From Allocoleopsis franciscana PCC 7113 (GTDB lineage: Bacteria > Cyanobacteriota > Cyanobacteriia > Cyanobacteriales > Coleofasciculaceae), in the NCBI RefSeq assembly GCF_000317515.1, contig NC_019738.1, positions 4,242,001 through 4,306,000 of the forward strand: a DNA stretch of 64,000 bases, written 5' to 3'. Both the position numbers and the translations under genes were made by a program. The notes below the pieces were generated by a model that saw nothing but the letters and a program-made list of their open reading frames with translations, was not told the DNA's origin and did no database searches. Shown in pieces: positions 1-7,639 of the stretch (positions are counted from its first letter, which is position 1; every line of letters begins with the position of its first letter).

Positions 1-1298
1 TCTATTCAAGCTAAATCTTCGTTTGGATACTCCAAATTTCCCTTCAATCGCATTACGAACTGTTTCATCTTCTTTGGCTTGCTTCTTCTTTTCATCACTG
101 ACATTAGCTGGCGGTCTTCCCAAAGGGGGTCCACTGATTCTAATCCCTCTTTCTTTACAAAAGGCTCGATTGGAGCGGGTTCGATAAATTCGATCAACGT
201 GTACTGATTCTGGATACACTCCTGTAGCTTCTTTAAAGGCTTCTACTTGGGTTTTTAAATCTCCCGATTCATTAAAGTTATTCCAGTCTATCCGGTCTAA
301 AAATACATATCCATCTCTTAAACTTACCGAGAGTTTGGCTCCAAATTCCACAGGACTTCCGGCTTTCCCTCTCACTATTGGACGGATATGCGGTTGACTT
401 AAACTGACTATCCTGTCCTCAATTCTTGATGTTTTATTGTCATACATCCATTGCTGTTGACGATAAACTTCTGCGACCACCAGTAAGCTTTTGTATTGAG
501 GGGAGCTTAAAGCCTCTAAGCCATCGCCTGCTTGGGTTAGCTGGTCTATGTGAGCTAAGTTTCTTTTGACATATTGCAATTGCTTTCTGATTGCTTTTCT
601 GATTTGTTTTCTTGACGGTTTCCGTTTTTTTGCGACTTGCAAGTAATTTTTTCGAGCCAGGTTTCTATAAGTCTTTGGCTTTTTCCCTAGTTTCCCTTTC
701 AGCGGTTTATACAGGCTATCTATTATCTTTTCTGTTTTGACTCTGGCTTGATTTAACAGTCCCAAATCATTGGGATAGCTGATATCTCCTGGCGCACAGG
801 TTGCATCCAGTATTAATTTCCCTTGATTGGAGCGCTCTCTTGCTTCTTCCCTTTCTGAGAGTGAGCTTTTTTTTTAGCTTTCTCCTCGCTCTCTTCTTGA
901 CTCTTGTGTACCATTCTTTGATTTATTTGATTCACTAAATTCGCATTTATTCTTTCTCTAAATCTCACTAATAGGGAGGCGTCAAACGGAGCCTCGTTGC
1001 TGTAATACTTTTGTCCTATAAAGTATTGTAAATACGGATTCTCTTTTATCTGTTCTACTGTTTCTCTATCACTTATTCCTAATTTCTCTTTGATTATTAA
1101 TGAACCCAATGCCATCCTAAACGGTAGGGCGGGTGCACCTATATCTTCGGCAAAGTTTCTGGCGTATTCCTCTTCAAATTCTTCCCAGGGTATGAGATTA
1201 GCGATGATTACCCAACGGTTATCTTGTGATAACTTTCCCTCAAAGGGTAACTCAAACTTTTCCGGTGGGGTGGGGGGTGAGTCAACTTTCCGGTACAT
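1..1298 (-). mobile_element. IS5/IS1182-type transposase, frameshifted, runs off left edge
   Basis: DDE transposase of an insertion sequence. On the minus strand the protein starts at ATG 1298 (a TTG at 1367 is also in frame, but the family-like N-terminus is MYRKVDSP). The N-terminal DUF772-like domain is followed by a catalytic region. The first frame ends at 813 after a lysine-rich stretch. The -1 frame continues from a run of nine A (plus-strand T run at 867-875) and then stays open to the window edge. It carries the expected acidic residues in LILDATCAP, HVDRIYRT and RNAIEGKFG, plus the GPPLGRPP block. The C-terminus and the left IS end lie outside the window. The frame change may be programmed slippage or an inactivating indel. 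The right terminal inverted repeat could not be fixed; it probably lies near 1405-1430. Confidence 0.85.
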
Positions 1299-1454
1299 TT
1301 TCCCTAGTTCAGGTGCAAGGGTTTTGTCGGATTTTACCTGATTGCCTTGCAGCTGAGCAACTATCAATGCCGCTTAAACTATTGATGGCTAAGGGTTTCG
1401 GATTTGTGCAGTAAGCCCTAAGTAGGTTAACATTAATATTTGTCGTTGAGGTAA

Positions 1455-1489
1455 GGCAGAAGGTAGAAGGTAGAAGGCAGAAGGCAGAA
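1455..1489. repeat. Heptanucleotide tandem repeat, 5 copies
   Basis: Five head-to-tail heptamers of GGCAGAA or GGTAGAA lie between the insertion sequence and the ABC-F gene. The unit is the reverse complement of the TTCTGCC unit at 8417-8514, so the two arrays belong to one repeat class in opposite orientation. Confidence 0.9.
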
Positions 1490-1522
1490 GGCACAGGGCA
1501 AAAGGAAAGAGAGTTTTATGCT

Positions 1523-1538
1523 CTTAACAAATGTTAAG
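1523..1538. terminator. Perfect dyad downstream of the ABC-F gene
   Basis: A 7-bp perfect inverted repeat, CTTAACA-AA-TGTTAAG, sits just beyond the stop of the ABC-F gene. With a 2-nt spacer it is a poor hairpin. It could be a weak terminator, or an operator-type site. Function is inferred from position only. Confidence 0.3.
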
Positions 1539-1569
1539 ATACCTGCGTTTATGGGTTCCTATCTACTGC

Positions 1570-3189
1570 TCAAACCTGATGCAGGTGATTCACTAATTCC
1601 TCGTAATATTCTGCCGTTTCATCCGGTAAATAATTTGTTCTTTGCAGCATTTGATCGCGCAAGCAATATGACTCCGTAATCTGAATACGGCTGAGAAAAT
1701 CTAAATCGTGGGAAATTACCCAAAGTCCACCGTGATATTCATTCACCGCTTGCACCATCTGCTCCACGGTGGGAATATCCAGATTGTTCGTCGGTTCATC
1801 CAGAATCAGTAAATCAATTTTGGAAATTCCCAGCATTGCTAGCGCCAATCTCGCTAATTCTCCTCCACTCAACACCGATGCCGATTTATAAACATCATCA
1901 TTGAAGAAGAGAAAATGTCCGAGTTGCTGTCGGATCAGTTGATACTCTAGCCCCAGATTCGCGGCTTGCATATTCTCCAAAATTGTAGAATTCCGATTCA
2001 CCAATTCATAGGTTTGATCGAGATACACGACCTTCATCGTTGGAGAAACTAATACCTCACCTGATTCCAGAAAGGCGTGTGTTCCTTCCCTGTTGAGAAT
2101 TGCTTTTGCCAAGCTAGATTTACCGGAACCATTTGCCCCAGCGATTGCAACTCGCTGTCCAGACGCTAGATGAAACTTAATGTTCTCGATCAACAGTCGA
2201 TTAGCAACCCAAAGATTTGCCCCCTGAATTTCAATGAGATTTTTGTGTTTTTGACTGGTTTGTTCAAGCTGAATACTGGTTGCTTTATTCGTCCTAACTT
2301 TCGTCTCGACCACTTTTTGATCGGCATCTGAAATAGCTGCCTCATGTTTCTGCTTCAGTTTTCCAGCCGTCACTTCAGCTTTGCGCCTCAATCCTCCGGC
2401 TGCCATTTTGTCAATACTGCCACTTATAAATTTTTGCCGACCATTTCTCCGAGATTGGGCGGCGCGTTGCTGCTCTTGCATGGCAGCAGTTTTGGCACGT
2501 TTGAGTTCTTTTTTGGCAACTTCGTGCGAGCGCAATCTTGCCTCTATTTCTGCCTGCTTTTGCTCTCGATATAATGAGAAATTTCCACCATATACACTCA
2601 CTCCATTAGGCGTCAATTCCCAAGTCGTCTCAACAACTTGATCGAGAAAGAAAGGCTTATGAGAGACAATTACAAACGCACCATCGAACGGCTTGAGAAA
2701 TTGCGACAGTTCCTCCAGTGCCAGATAATCCATATGATTAGTCGGTTCATCCAGCAGCAGCACATTGGGTTGTTGGGACAAACCGATCGCCAAAAATAGC
2801 TTTGTTAGTTCGCCACCGCTTAAAGAAGTGATCGATAGAGACAAATCCAGCATTGTGTTGAACTGCGTCTCCAGAATATCGCTAATTTTCCACCACTCAT
2901 CCGAGATGGAAAAAAGGAAATTTTGTATTGTATCCGCTTTGATTTGCTGTCGAATGGTGCTGATTTGAGGTAAATAGTAGATCGATGCATTGCGCCACAC
3001 AGAACCAGCACTAGGGTTGATTTGCCCTGCCAGAATTTGCAGCAGCGTCGATTTACCCACTCCATTCGCACCGACAAGCGCCACGCGATCACCGACAGCA
3101 AGACTTAATTGCACATTTTTGAATAGGGTGCGATCGGGCGGAAGTTCATACGTCAAGCTATCAGCCAACAAATAGGGCTGTTGTGGCAT
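1570..3189 (-). CDS. ABC-F family ATPase
   Basis: Soluble tandem-ABC ATPase of about 539 residues, of the ABC-F class whose members act on the ribosome (translation factors or antibiotic ribosome-protection proteins). NBD1 has Walker A GANGVGKST near 40-48, signature LSGGE near 123-127 and Walker B LLLDEPTNHMD near 144-154. A basic, coiled-coil linker rich in K, R and Q (about 225-300) joins NBD2 with GANGSGKSS, LSGGE and LLILDEPTNNLD. No membrane segment is present. The start at 3189 is chosen because GGAGG lies just upstream; the longer TTG start overlaps that site. Domain order and the short linker recall the Msr/Vga/Lsa group, but substrate or drug specificity cannot be told from sequence. 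It has a roughly 170-nt leader with its own promoter candidate. Confidence 0.88.
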   Translation of the reverse strand: MPQQPYLLADSLTYELPPDRTLFKNVQLSLAVGDRVALVGANGVGKSTLLQILAGQINPSAGSVWRNASIYYLPQISTIRQQIKADTIQNFLFSISDEWWKISDILETQFNTMLDLSLSITSLSGGELTKLFLAIGLSQQPNVLLLDEPTNHMDYLALEELSQFLKPFDGAFVIVSHKPFFLDQVVETTWELTPNGVSVYGGNFSLYREQKQAEIEARLRSHEVAKKELKRAKTAAMQEQQRAAQSRRNGRQKFISGSIDKMAAGGLRRKAEVTAGKLKQKHEAAISDADQKVVETKVRTNKATSIQLEQTSQKHKNLIEIQGANLWVANRLLIENIKFHLASGQRVAIAGANGSGKSSLAKAILNREGTHAFLESGEVLVSPTMKVVYLDQTYELVNRNSTILENMQAANLGLEYQLIRQQLGHFLFFNDDVYKSASVLSGGELARLALAMLGISKIDLLILDEPTNNLDIPTVEQMVQAVNEYHGGLWVISHDLDFLSRIQITESYCLRDQMLQRTNYLPDETAEYYEELVNHLHQV

Positions 3190-3225
3190 ATTGACCACCT
3201 CCAAGTTATAAATTGTTGAAAAGGT

Positions 3226-3276
3226 TCAGACAGGAATTGCTGGCAGCAGAACGTTATCTTGTGTTCGGTGCGTCAC
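3226..3276 (-). other. Possible 16-codon leader ORF and hairpin upstream of ABC-F gene
   Basis: A GTG-started open frame of 16 codons ending in TGA lies in the ABC-F leader, 36 nt before the gene start. It overlaps a hairpin whose arms are GCAGCAG (plus-strand 3243-3249) and CTGCTGC (3276-3282), extended by ACG/CGT. No clear ribosome-binding site precedes the GTG. Many ABC-F resistance genes are controlled by translated leaders; whether this one is remains inference. Confidence 0.25.
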
Positions 3277-3364
3277 TGCTGCAATCCTATAAAAGATTTA
3301 GATTAGTTTTCGTTGTAGCGTCGTTACTTCATTTCTGGATTTTAGATCGAGGAATCCATATTAC

Positions 3365-3393
3365 ACGATATACTACATTAAAGGATTTGACAA
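3365..3393 (-). promoter_or_regulatory. Candidate sigma-70-type promoter for the ABC-F gene
   Basis: On the minus strand TTGTCA (plus 3388-3393) and TATCGT (plus 3365-3370) are separated by 17 nt. They point toward the ABC-F gene and would give a leader of roughly 170 nt. The match is moderate, so this is a candidate only. Confidence 0.35.
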
Positions 3394-3412
3394 TTCCTTT
3401 CGCGGTCAAATC
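3384..3412. repeat. Inverted repeat in ABC-F upstream region
   Basis: GATTTGAC (3384-3391) and GTCAAATC (3405-3412) form an 8-bp perfect dyad with a 13-nt loop. A second pair, ACACGAT (3363-3369) and ATCGTGT (3410-3416), can form an alternative stem sharing the right arm. The dyad overlaps the candidate -35 box, so it could be an operator. The rest of the 3190-3607 gap shows no gene. Confidence 0.45.
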
Positions 3413-3607
3413 GTGTATTCACTAAAGTACGTTGCACAGTAGGGAGTAGGCTTCACTCTATCAGTTCACCTGATTGGGTGAAAATCTTAGTGAGCGTAAG
3501 ATGGGATAGTAGGTAAATTAACTGTTTTTTCAAGAGGGCGTTTTCAATATTAATCAGATATGTATGCTGAAAGTGTTGAAGAAAACAGGGAATTTCATCA
3601 AAAAACG

Positions 3608-4156
3608 ATGAGCTTATTACTAATAGATCTGGACGGCACACTCCGCGAACCCCTCAGCGGACAGCAACACTTCCAACATCCTAAAGATCAACGGATTATT
3701 GAAGGGACTGATATTGCCATTCGCGCCTACAAAGATGATTGGATTATTGTCGGCATCACCAACCAAGGTGGAGTTGCCGCAGGTCATAAGTCGATGCAAG
3801 ACTGCATCAAGGAACAGCAATACACCCTTGAGTTATTCCCAGAGTTGAGAGAAATCTACTTCTGCCCCGACTTTGAGGGTAAAAAATGTTTCCGTGTCAC
3901 CCGTCACAATGTTCATAACCACAGCCAAACCAAGTGGTCTGGACAGTATCGTAAACCGCGATCGGGTATGTTGCAACTCGCAATGGTCAGGCATAAACAT
4001 ACTCCGACCAATTCCCTGTATGTGGGCGATCGCCCCGAAGATGAAAAAGCTGCCCAACGAGCATATGTACCCTTTCAATGGGCATGGGACTGGACCTATG
4101 CAACATCAAAAGGCGATCGCTCCCAACCTCACAGAAGTACAATAACTCAAATATAG
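3608..4156 (+). CDS. HAD-superfamily phosphatase (HisB-N/polynucleotide 3'-phosphatase type)
   Basis: Soluble HAD-family phosphohydrolase of 182 residues. Motif I DLDGT is at residues 7-11, motif II TNQGG follows, a KPRSGM segment carries the conserved lysine, and YVGDRPEDE supplies the acidic motif. This layout matches the branch holding heptose-1,7-bisphosphate phosphatase, histidinol-phosphatase and polynucleotide kinase 3'-phosphatase. The start at 3608 is preferred because motif I normally lies a few residues from the N-terminus; the upstream in-frame ATG at 3560 adds 16 unrelated residues. The substrate cannot be deduced. The last ~25 residues (serine- and threonine-rich) look unlike the family core. 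Confidence 0.75.
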   Translation: MSLLLIDLDGTLREPLSGQQHFQHPKDQRIIEGTDIAIRAYKDDWIIVGITNQGGVAAGHKSMQDCIKEQQYTLELFPELREIYFCPDFEGKKCFRVTRHNVHNHSQTKWSGQYRKPRSGMLQLAMVRHKHTPTNSLYVGDRPEDEKAAQRAYVPFQWAWDWTYATSKGDRSQPHRSTITQI

Positions 4157-4160
4157 AGTC

Positions 4161-4406
4161 ATGGAACGAGAGATTACAGATAGCAACGGCGTTACCTGGA
4201 CATGTGTTCAAGCCTATTCTGGGCTTTCCAACAACGAAGAAAACCAGGATGCGGCGCAGGTGAAAGGACAAGAGGATAGCTACTGGGTCGTTTGAACGCC
4301 GAGTGGTGGTGCAAAGTCAGTGCGGCTCAAGCTTCAGGGCGAATGGGAAAAATCCTGCTCTAACGAGATGTTGCTCAATGAAATTCAAGCACAACAGGAG
4401 GTATGA
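4161..4406 (+). pseudogene. Small conserved-type protein gene interrupted by in-frame TGA
   Basis: An ATG at 4161 opens a frame of 44 codons that ends at TGA (4293-4295). The same frame continues for a further 36 codons to TGA at 4404-4406, with protein-like composition on both sides (YWVV, stop, TPSGGAKSVRLKL). The combined product would be about 81 residues, acidic and soluble. I recall small cyanobacterial hypothetical proteins of this shape with a Cys at the interrupted position, but could not check. A nonsense mutation or a sequencing error is the simplest reading. Function unknown. It follows the HAD gene by 4 nt and may share its transcript. Confidence 0.5.
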
Positions 4407-4461
4407 CCACAGCCACACCAAATGGTCTGGACAATAGTGTAATTCAATCCGATCTATTCGC

Positions 4462-5424
4462 TCACGCTGACATTAATTGCTGGATGCGCTCTGGCTCCTC
4501 TCCCAGCCAATCCGGATTCTGGGCAGTGCCGTCGAAGATTGATGAGGTTTTGAATGGCTCAAACTCGCCGCGAGATGCTGCTTGTGCCGTTTTTGCTAAC
4601 AGCGATCGCACCTCTTGGTCATTCATTGGCTGGAATGTCTGCACGGCTTCAAACGCTTGATCGAGAATCTCCATGCTGTCAATTCCCGTAATCACAACCG
4701 ATGTGGGCAGATTTAGGGCATAGTGTAGACACTCAATTGGGGTTACCGTATTTGACTGTAAAAGAATTCCGTTTGCCATGCTTTTCATGCCCAGAATACC
4801 GATGTTCTGTTTAACTAGTTCTGGCACAACCAGCTTCCCGAAGCTCCGGTAGTGAGCATCCATCACATTGAGCGGCATCTGAACCGCATCAAACTTAAAC
4901 CCCTGCTGGGTTGCAACTTCAAGCATATGCAGATGAATCTGGGGGTCTTTGTGACCAGTGAAACCAATATATCGGAGCTTGCCAGCTTCCCGCGCCTCAA
5001 TCAAGGCGGCATTTGCTCCTTCGGGGTCAAACACTCGATGCGGGTCTTCGTACCGGATGATTTCGTGGTGCTGGACGAGATCGATGCAATCAACTTGCAG
5101 GCGTTGCAGTGATTCATCTAGCTGTCTTGTGGCTTCTTTCTTGGAGCGACCGTCGATTTTCGTCATCAGGAACACTTTATCTCGGTAGCCATCGCGAAGC
5201 GCTTTCCCCATGCGAATCTCGCTGACCCCACCGAAGTAATCCCAACTGTTATCCATAAAGGTGATGCCACGATCAATCGCAGTACGAACAATCCGGATAG
5301 CCAGTTGCTCATCAACGTGCTTCAAGCTGAGGTGCCAACCCCCCAATCCGATCGCAGAAACTCTCTCTCCTGTACTGCCGAGAGTTCGGTATAGCATTTC
5401 TGAGTTTGACGTACTTTCTGACAT
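4462..5424 (-). CDS. Aldo/keto reductase family oxidoreductase
   Basis: Cytosolic NAD(P)H-dependent carbonyl reductase of the AKR fold, 320 residues, the usual size. The tetrad is recognisable: Asp near 58 and Tyr near 63 in MDNSWDYFGG, Lys near 89 in LMTKIDGR, and His in LVQHHE near 119-120. The N-terminal RTLGSTGERVSAIGLG is typical for the family. AAGGAG just upstream of the ATG supports the start at 5424. It faces the interrupted small gene across a 55-nt gap. Physiological substrate unknown. Confidence 0.88.
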   Translation of the reverse strand: MSESTSNSEMLYRTLGSTGERVSAIGLGGWHLSLKHVDEQLAIRIVRTAIDRGITFMDNSWDYFGGVSEIRMGKALRDGYRDKVFLMTKIDGRSKKEATRQLDESLQRLQVDCIDLVQHHEIIRYEDPHRVFDPEGANAALIEAREAGKLRYIGFTGHKDPQIHLHMLEVATQQGFKFDAVQMPLNVMDAHYRSFGKLVVPELVKQNIGILGMKSMANGILLQSNTVTPIECLHYALNLPTSVVITGIDSMEILDQAFEAVQTFQPMNDQEVRSLLAKTAQAASRGEFEPFKTSSIFDGTAQNPDWLGEEPERIQQLMSA

Positions 5425-5540
5425 CTGTTCTCCTTATCTGCCAGCTATTGCTTAAGTGCATCTAGCTATGAGCAAATTCAAACGCAAGGAAACGTTCACA
5501 ACATCTTGCTAGAGACACACTAGAGCTGGGTATTGACAAT

Positions 5541-5790
5541 TTAGGTGGTGTGAGGTAAAGGGTTGAGTTGATGAATTACGCGATCGCTCATCTGATCGCG
5601 CATATAGGGGTCGAGGCACAGGTAGATCGTGCGGTTGAGAACTTCGTCTTCCCCTGGTTCTGGGATTGGGGTTTCGACCAGGGCGAAATCACTCTCTTTC
5701 AGTTCCCCAAGTGGGCGGCTTTTGAGTAAGATTTGTTGGTCTTCAGAGCCAAGTTGAGCTAAAAGGTAATTATCGCAAAAAATGCATTAA
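5541..5790 (-). pseudogene. N-terminal remnant of an MDR-type NADP-dependent oxidoreductase
   Basis: Read on the minus strand, this gap translates to the N-terminal part of a medium-chain reductase of the curcumin/prostaglandin reductase type: QILLKSRPLGELKESDFA, then ETPIPEPGE and YLCLDPYMRDQMSD. The frame then runs into an unrelated short tail and a stop near 5535. No start codon lies in frame; a TAA precedes the homology. Only about 70 of the usual ~340 residues remain, so it is a dead fragment. Its 5' end directly adjoins the HEPN gene, which may mark the edge of an inserted or deleted segment. Confidence 0.7.
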
Positions 5791-5793
5791 GGT

Positions 5794-6516
5794 ATGTGTG
5801 CGGAGCGAAACTCATACGATTGGCTAGATTTGTTTGCTGGTGGAGTACCAACAGCCCCTTTCTTTTTTGGTTACACTCTTGATGGGTTAGAGCAGCTTTA
5901 TTTGGCACAATCAGATAGCCCTGGTGGTCGTCAGTTAAATGAATTGTGTGTGATTGGTCTTACATCCTACTTTGAGGCATTCTGTAAAGACCACTTTGCA
6001 TCAATCATCAACATAGAGCCGTCACTGCTCAAGAATCTATCAAAGAATGGTCAGGATATTAGTATTGACCCAACTAAAGCACTTGAGTTGGGTCATGCTC
6101 TCTCTTGCAATATTGGTTTTCTTGTTACAGAGAAATATGATTTTGGCACTGCACAGAAAATCAATGCAATCTACAGGGCTTTACTCATAGTTTCTCCTTT
6201 TTCCAAGGATGAGATAAAGACTTACAATGATTTGCTTAGAGATCGCAATCTGCTAGTTCATCATGGAGGAACATATACATCTGCATACAGTGCACAAAAT
6301 CGAAATCTACTTTTATCTGAAAGTAACCGTCCATTCTTTGATTCATTAGTTGTATCAAAAATATACATTGATCAGAAAGTTAATTTCATCAAAAAAATTG
6401 CCAGAAAAATGCTAAGAGCCTCTCACACAGCACTGATCAAGTATCTCGATGAGAATGGAATTGAACTTACAGAATGGAAAAAAAAGGCTGTAGACTCGTT
6501 TTTAGATGAGAAATAA
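5794..6516 (+). CDS. Solitary HEPN-type protein
   Basis: Soluble protein of 240 residues, mainly helical. The segment LLRDRNLLVHHGG carries R151-x4-H156, the motif of HEPN nucleases found in toxin and defence proteins and in RiboL-PSP/MAE-type HEPN families. This fits an RNA-binding or RNA-cleaving role, but activity is not shown. No nucleotidyltransferase (MNT) partner or Cas gene is adjacent. The ATG at 5794 has only a weak TAAGG upstream. The gene lies between a truncated oxidoreductase remnant and a hairpin-rich gap, a setting consistent with recent arrival. It could also be a non-catalytic HEPN scaffold protein. Confidence 0.6.
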   Translation: MCAERNSYDWLDLFAGGVPTAPFFFGYTLDGLEQLYLAQSDSPGGRQLNELCVIGLTSYFEAFCKDHFASIINIEPSLLKNLSKNGQDISIDPTKALELGHALSCNIGFLVTEKYDFGTAQKINAIYRALLIVSPFSKDEIKTYNDLLRDRNLLVHHGGTYTSAYSAQNRNLLLSESNRPFFDSLVVSKIYIDQKVNFIKKIARKMLRASHTALIKYLDENGIELTEWKKKAVDSFLDEK

Positions 6517-6645
6517 CCGTGACTATCCATGAATTTAGCTTGCAAGTTTGCACAGCTTAACACTGCAATGCAGTGGATAGACCGAAGTGCTTTCTGCTGC
6601 GTTATGAGCAGACTCTCAGGAAAGATATAAATTAGCAAAAACTCC

Positions 6646-6676
6646 TATGGGTAGGGGCATGAGGAACCCCTCTTTT
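6646..6676 (+). terminator. Weak hairpin after the HEPN gene
   Basis: AGGGG and CCCCT pair as a 5-bp stem about 130 nt downstream of the HEPN stop, followed by CTTTT. This is a weak terminator candidate judged by position and form only. Confidence 0.3.
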
Positions 6677-6700
6677 GTTACTTTGGGGCTTATATTTCGG

Positions 6701-6761
6701 GTGAAGCATTCTTGAATAAAGATTCAATCTTGCCACAAACTTGGTGGCAAGATTGCTTCAC
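6701..6761. repeat. Long nested inverted repeat
   Basis: A perfect 12-bp stem is formed by CAATCTTGCCAC (6725-6736) and GTGGCAAGATTG (6744-6755) with a 7-nt loop. An outer pair GTGAAGCA (6701-6708) and TGCTTCAC (6754-6761) is available as an alternative or extended stem. It lies mid-way in the 6517-6869 gap between HEPN and hisG, which has no gene. It is not followed by a T-run, so a MITE or other dispersed palindrome is as likely as a terminator. Confidence 0.6.
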
Positions 6762-6795
6762 TCCTACAGGTGTACTTTATTGATCTGAAATCCTA

Positions 6796-6822
6796 GGTAA
6801 TGGGTAATGGGTAATGGGTAAT
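6796..6822. repeat. TAATGGG heptamer tandem repeat
   Basis: Nearly four copies of the heptamer GGTAATG run head to tail just before hisG. This is a second short-tandem-repeat type, distinct from the TTCTGCC arrays. Confidence 0.85.
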
Positions 6823-6869
6823 TTTTTCTGGCTGTGGTACTTCGCCGCCCCCCCAATCCCCATTCCCGA

Positions 6870-7514
6870 TTAAACCGCACTCAAGGTTAAGGCTTGCAAC
6901 TGCTCTACCCAATGGCGGAGTTCATAGGTATTGAGGCGATAACTTAGAGGGTGAGCAATCAGCCGCGCTGTACTCTCAAACAAGATATCAATTTCAATTA
7001 AACCGTTTTCTTTTAAAGTCCGACCGGTCGAGACTAAATCGACAATGGCTTCTGACATCCCGGTAATGGGGCCGAGTTCCACAGAACCGTACAGGGGAAT
7101 AATTTCTACGGGTAAATCCAGATTATTGAAGTGTTCGCGGGCACAATGTATAAATTTCGACGCGACACGACCGTGAGGTGGCAATTCTAAAGAACTGCGA
7201 TAGGGACTGGAATCGCGTACTGCCACCGACATGCGGCACTTGCCAAAGCGTAAATCAGCGAGGTGAGCGACTTGAGAGGTCTTTTCCCGTAGAACATCGT
7301 AACCGACAATCCCTAACTGCGCTTGACCATATTCCACATAAACTGGGACATCCTGTGCTCGCACCAGCAGGGCTTTGGCAATGCCGGTAGGGTCTTGAAT
7401 CTGGAGTAGGCGGCTACCGGAGTCCAGAAAAGCACTAAAATCTAAGCCGACGGCTTGTAGCAGCTTGATGCTATCGATCAGAAGTGCGCCTTTGGGTAAT
7501 GCAACAGTCAGCAT
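6870..7514 (-). CDS. hisG: ATP phosphoribosyltransferase, short form
   Basis: First enzyme of histidine biosynthesis, condensing ATP with PRPP. At 214 residues it is the short HisG form, which lacks the C-terminal regulatory domain and works with HisZ. The start [10 protein letters not shown], the GIVGYDVL segment, the [13 protein letters not shown] strand and the PRPP-binding [14 protein letters not shown] are all present. No hisZ or other his gene is next to it; dispersed his genes are usual in cyanobacteria. It is divergent from the RppA-like regulator across 125 nt that contain a small TCATGC/GCATGA dyad. Confidence 0.93.
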   Translation of the reverse strand: MLTVALPKGALLIDSIKLLQAVGLDFSAFLDSGSRLLQIQDPTGIAKALLVRAQDVPVYVEYGQAQLGIVGYDVLREKTSQVAHLADLRFGKCRMSVAVRDSSPYRSSLELPPHGRVASKFIHCAREHFNNLDLPVEIIPLYGSVELGPITGMSEAIVDLVSTGRTLKENGLIEIDILFESTARLIAHPLSYRLNTYELRHWVEQLQALTLSAV

Positions 7515-7639
7515 AGAAATATTGGCTCAATTTGAAATAGTGCATTCATGCCTGAAGCATGAGCTACCTATAATATTGGCAACTTATCACGAATTGCAGT
7601 CAGGACTACAAAAAGGTTCTTGGACTCCCTTCACAAACA

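Noticed and set aside
1090-1341. Plus-strand open frame within the transposase
   Set aside because: Antisense to the conserved N-terminal transposase domain.
3320-3335. Two-codon leader ORF (ATG AAG TAA) before the ABC-F gene
   Set aside because: Too short to distinguish from chance, with no ribosome-binding site.
4161-4406. Selenoprotein gene
   Set aside because: One TGA without evidence for selenocysteine machinery is better explained as a nonsense change or sequencing error; kept only as a low-priority check.
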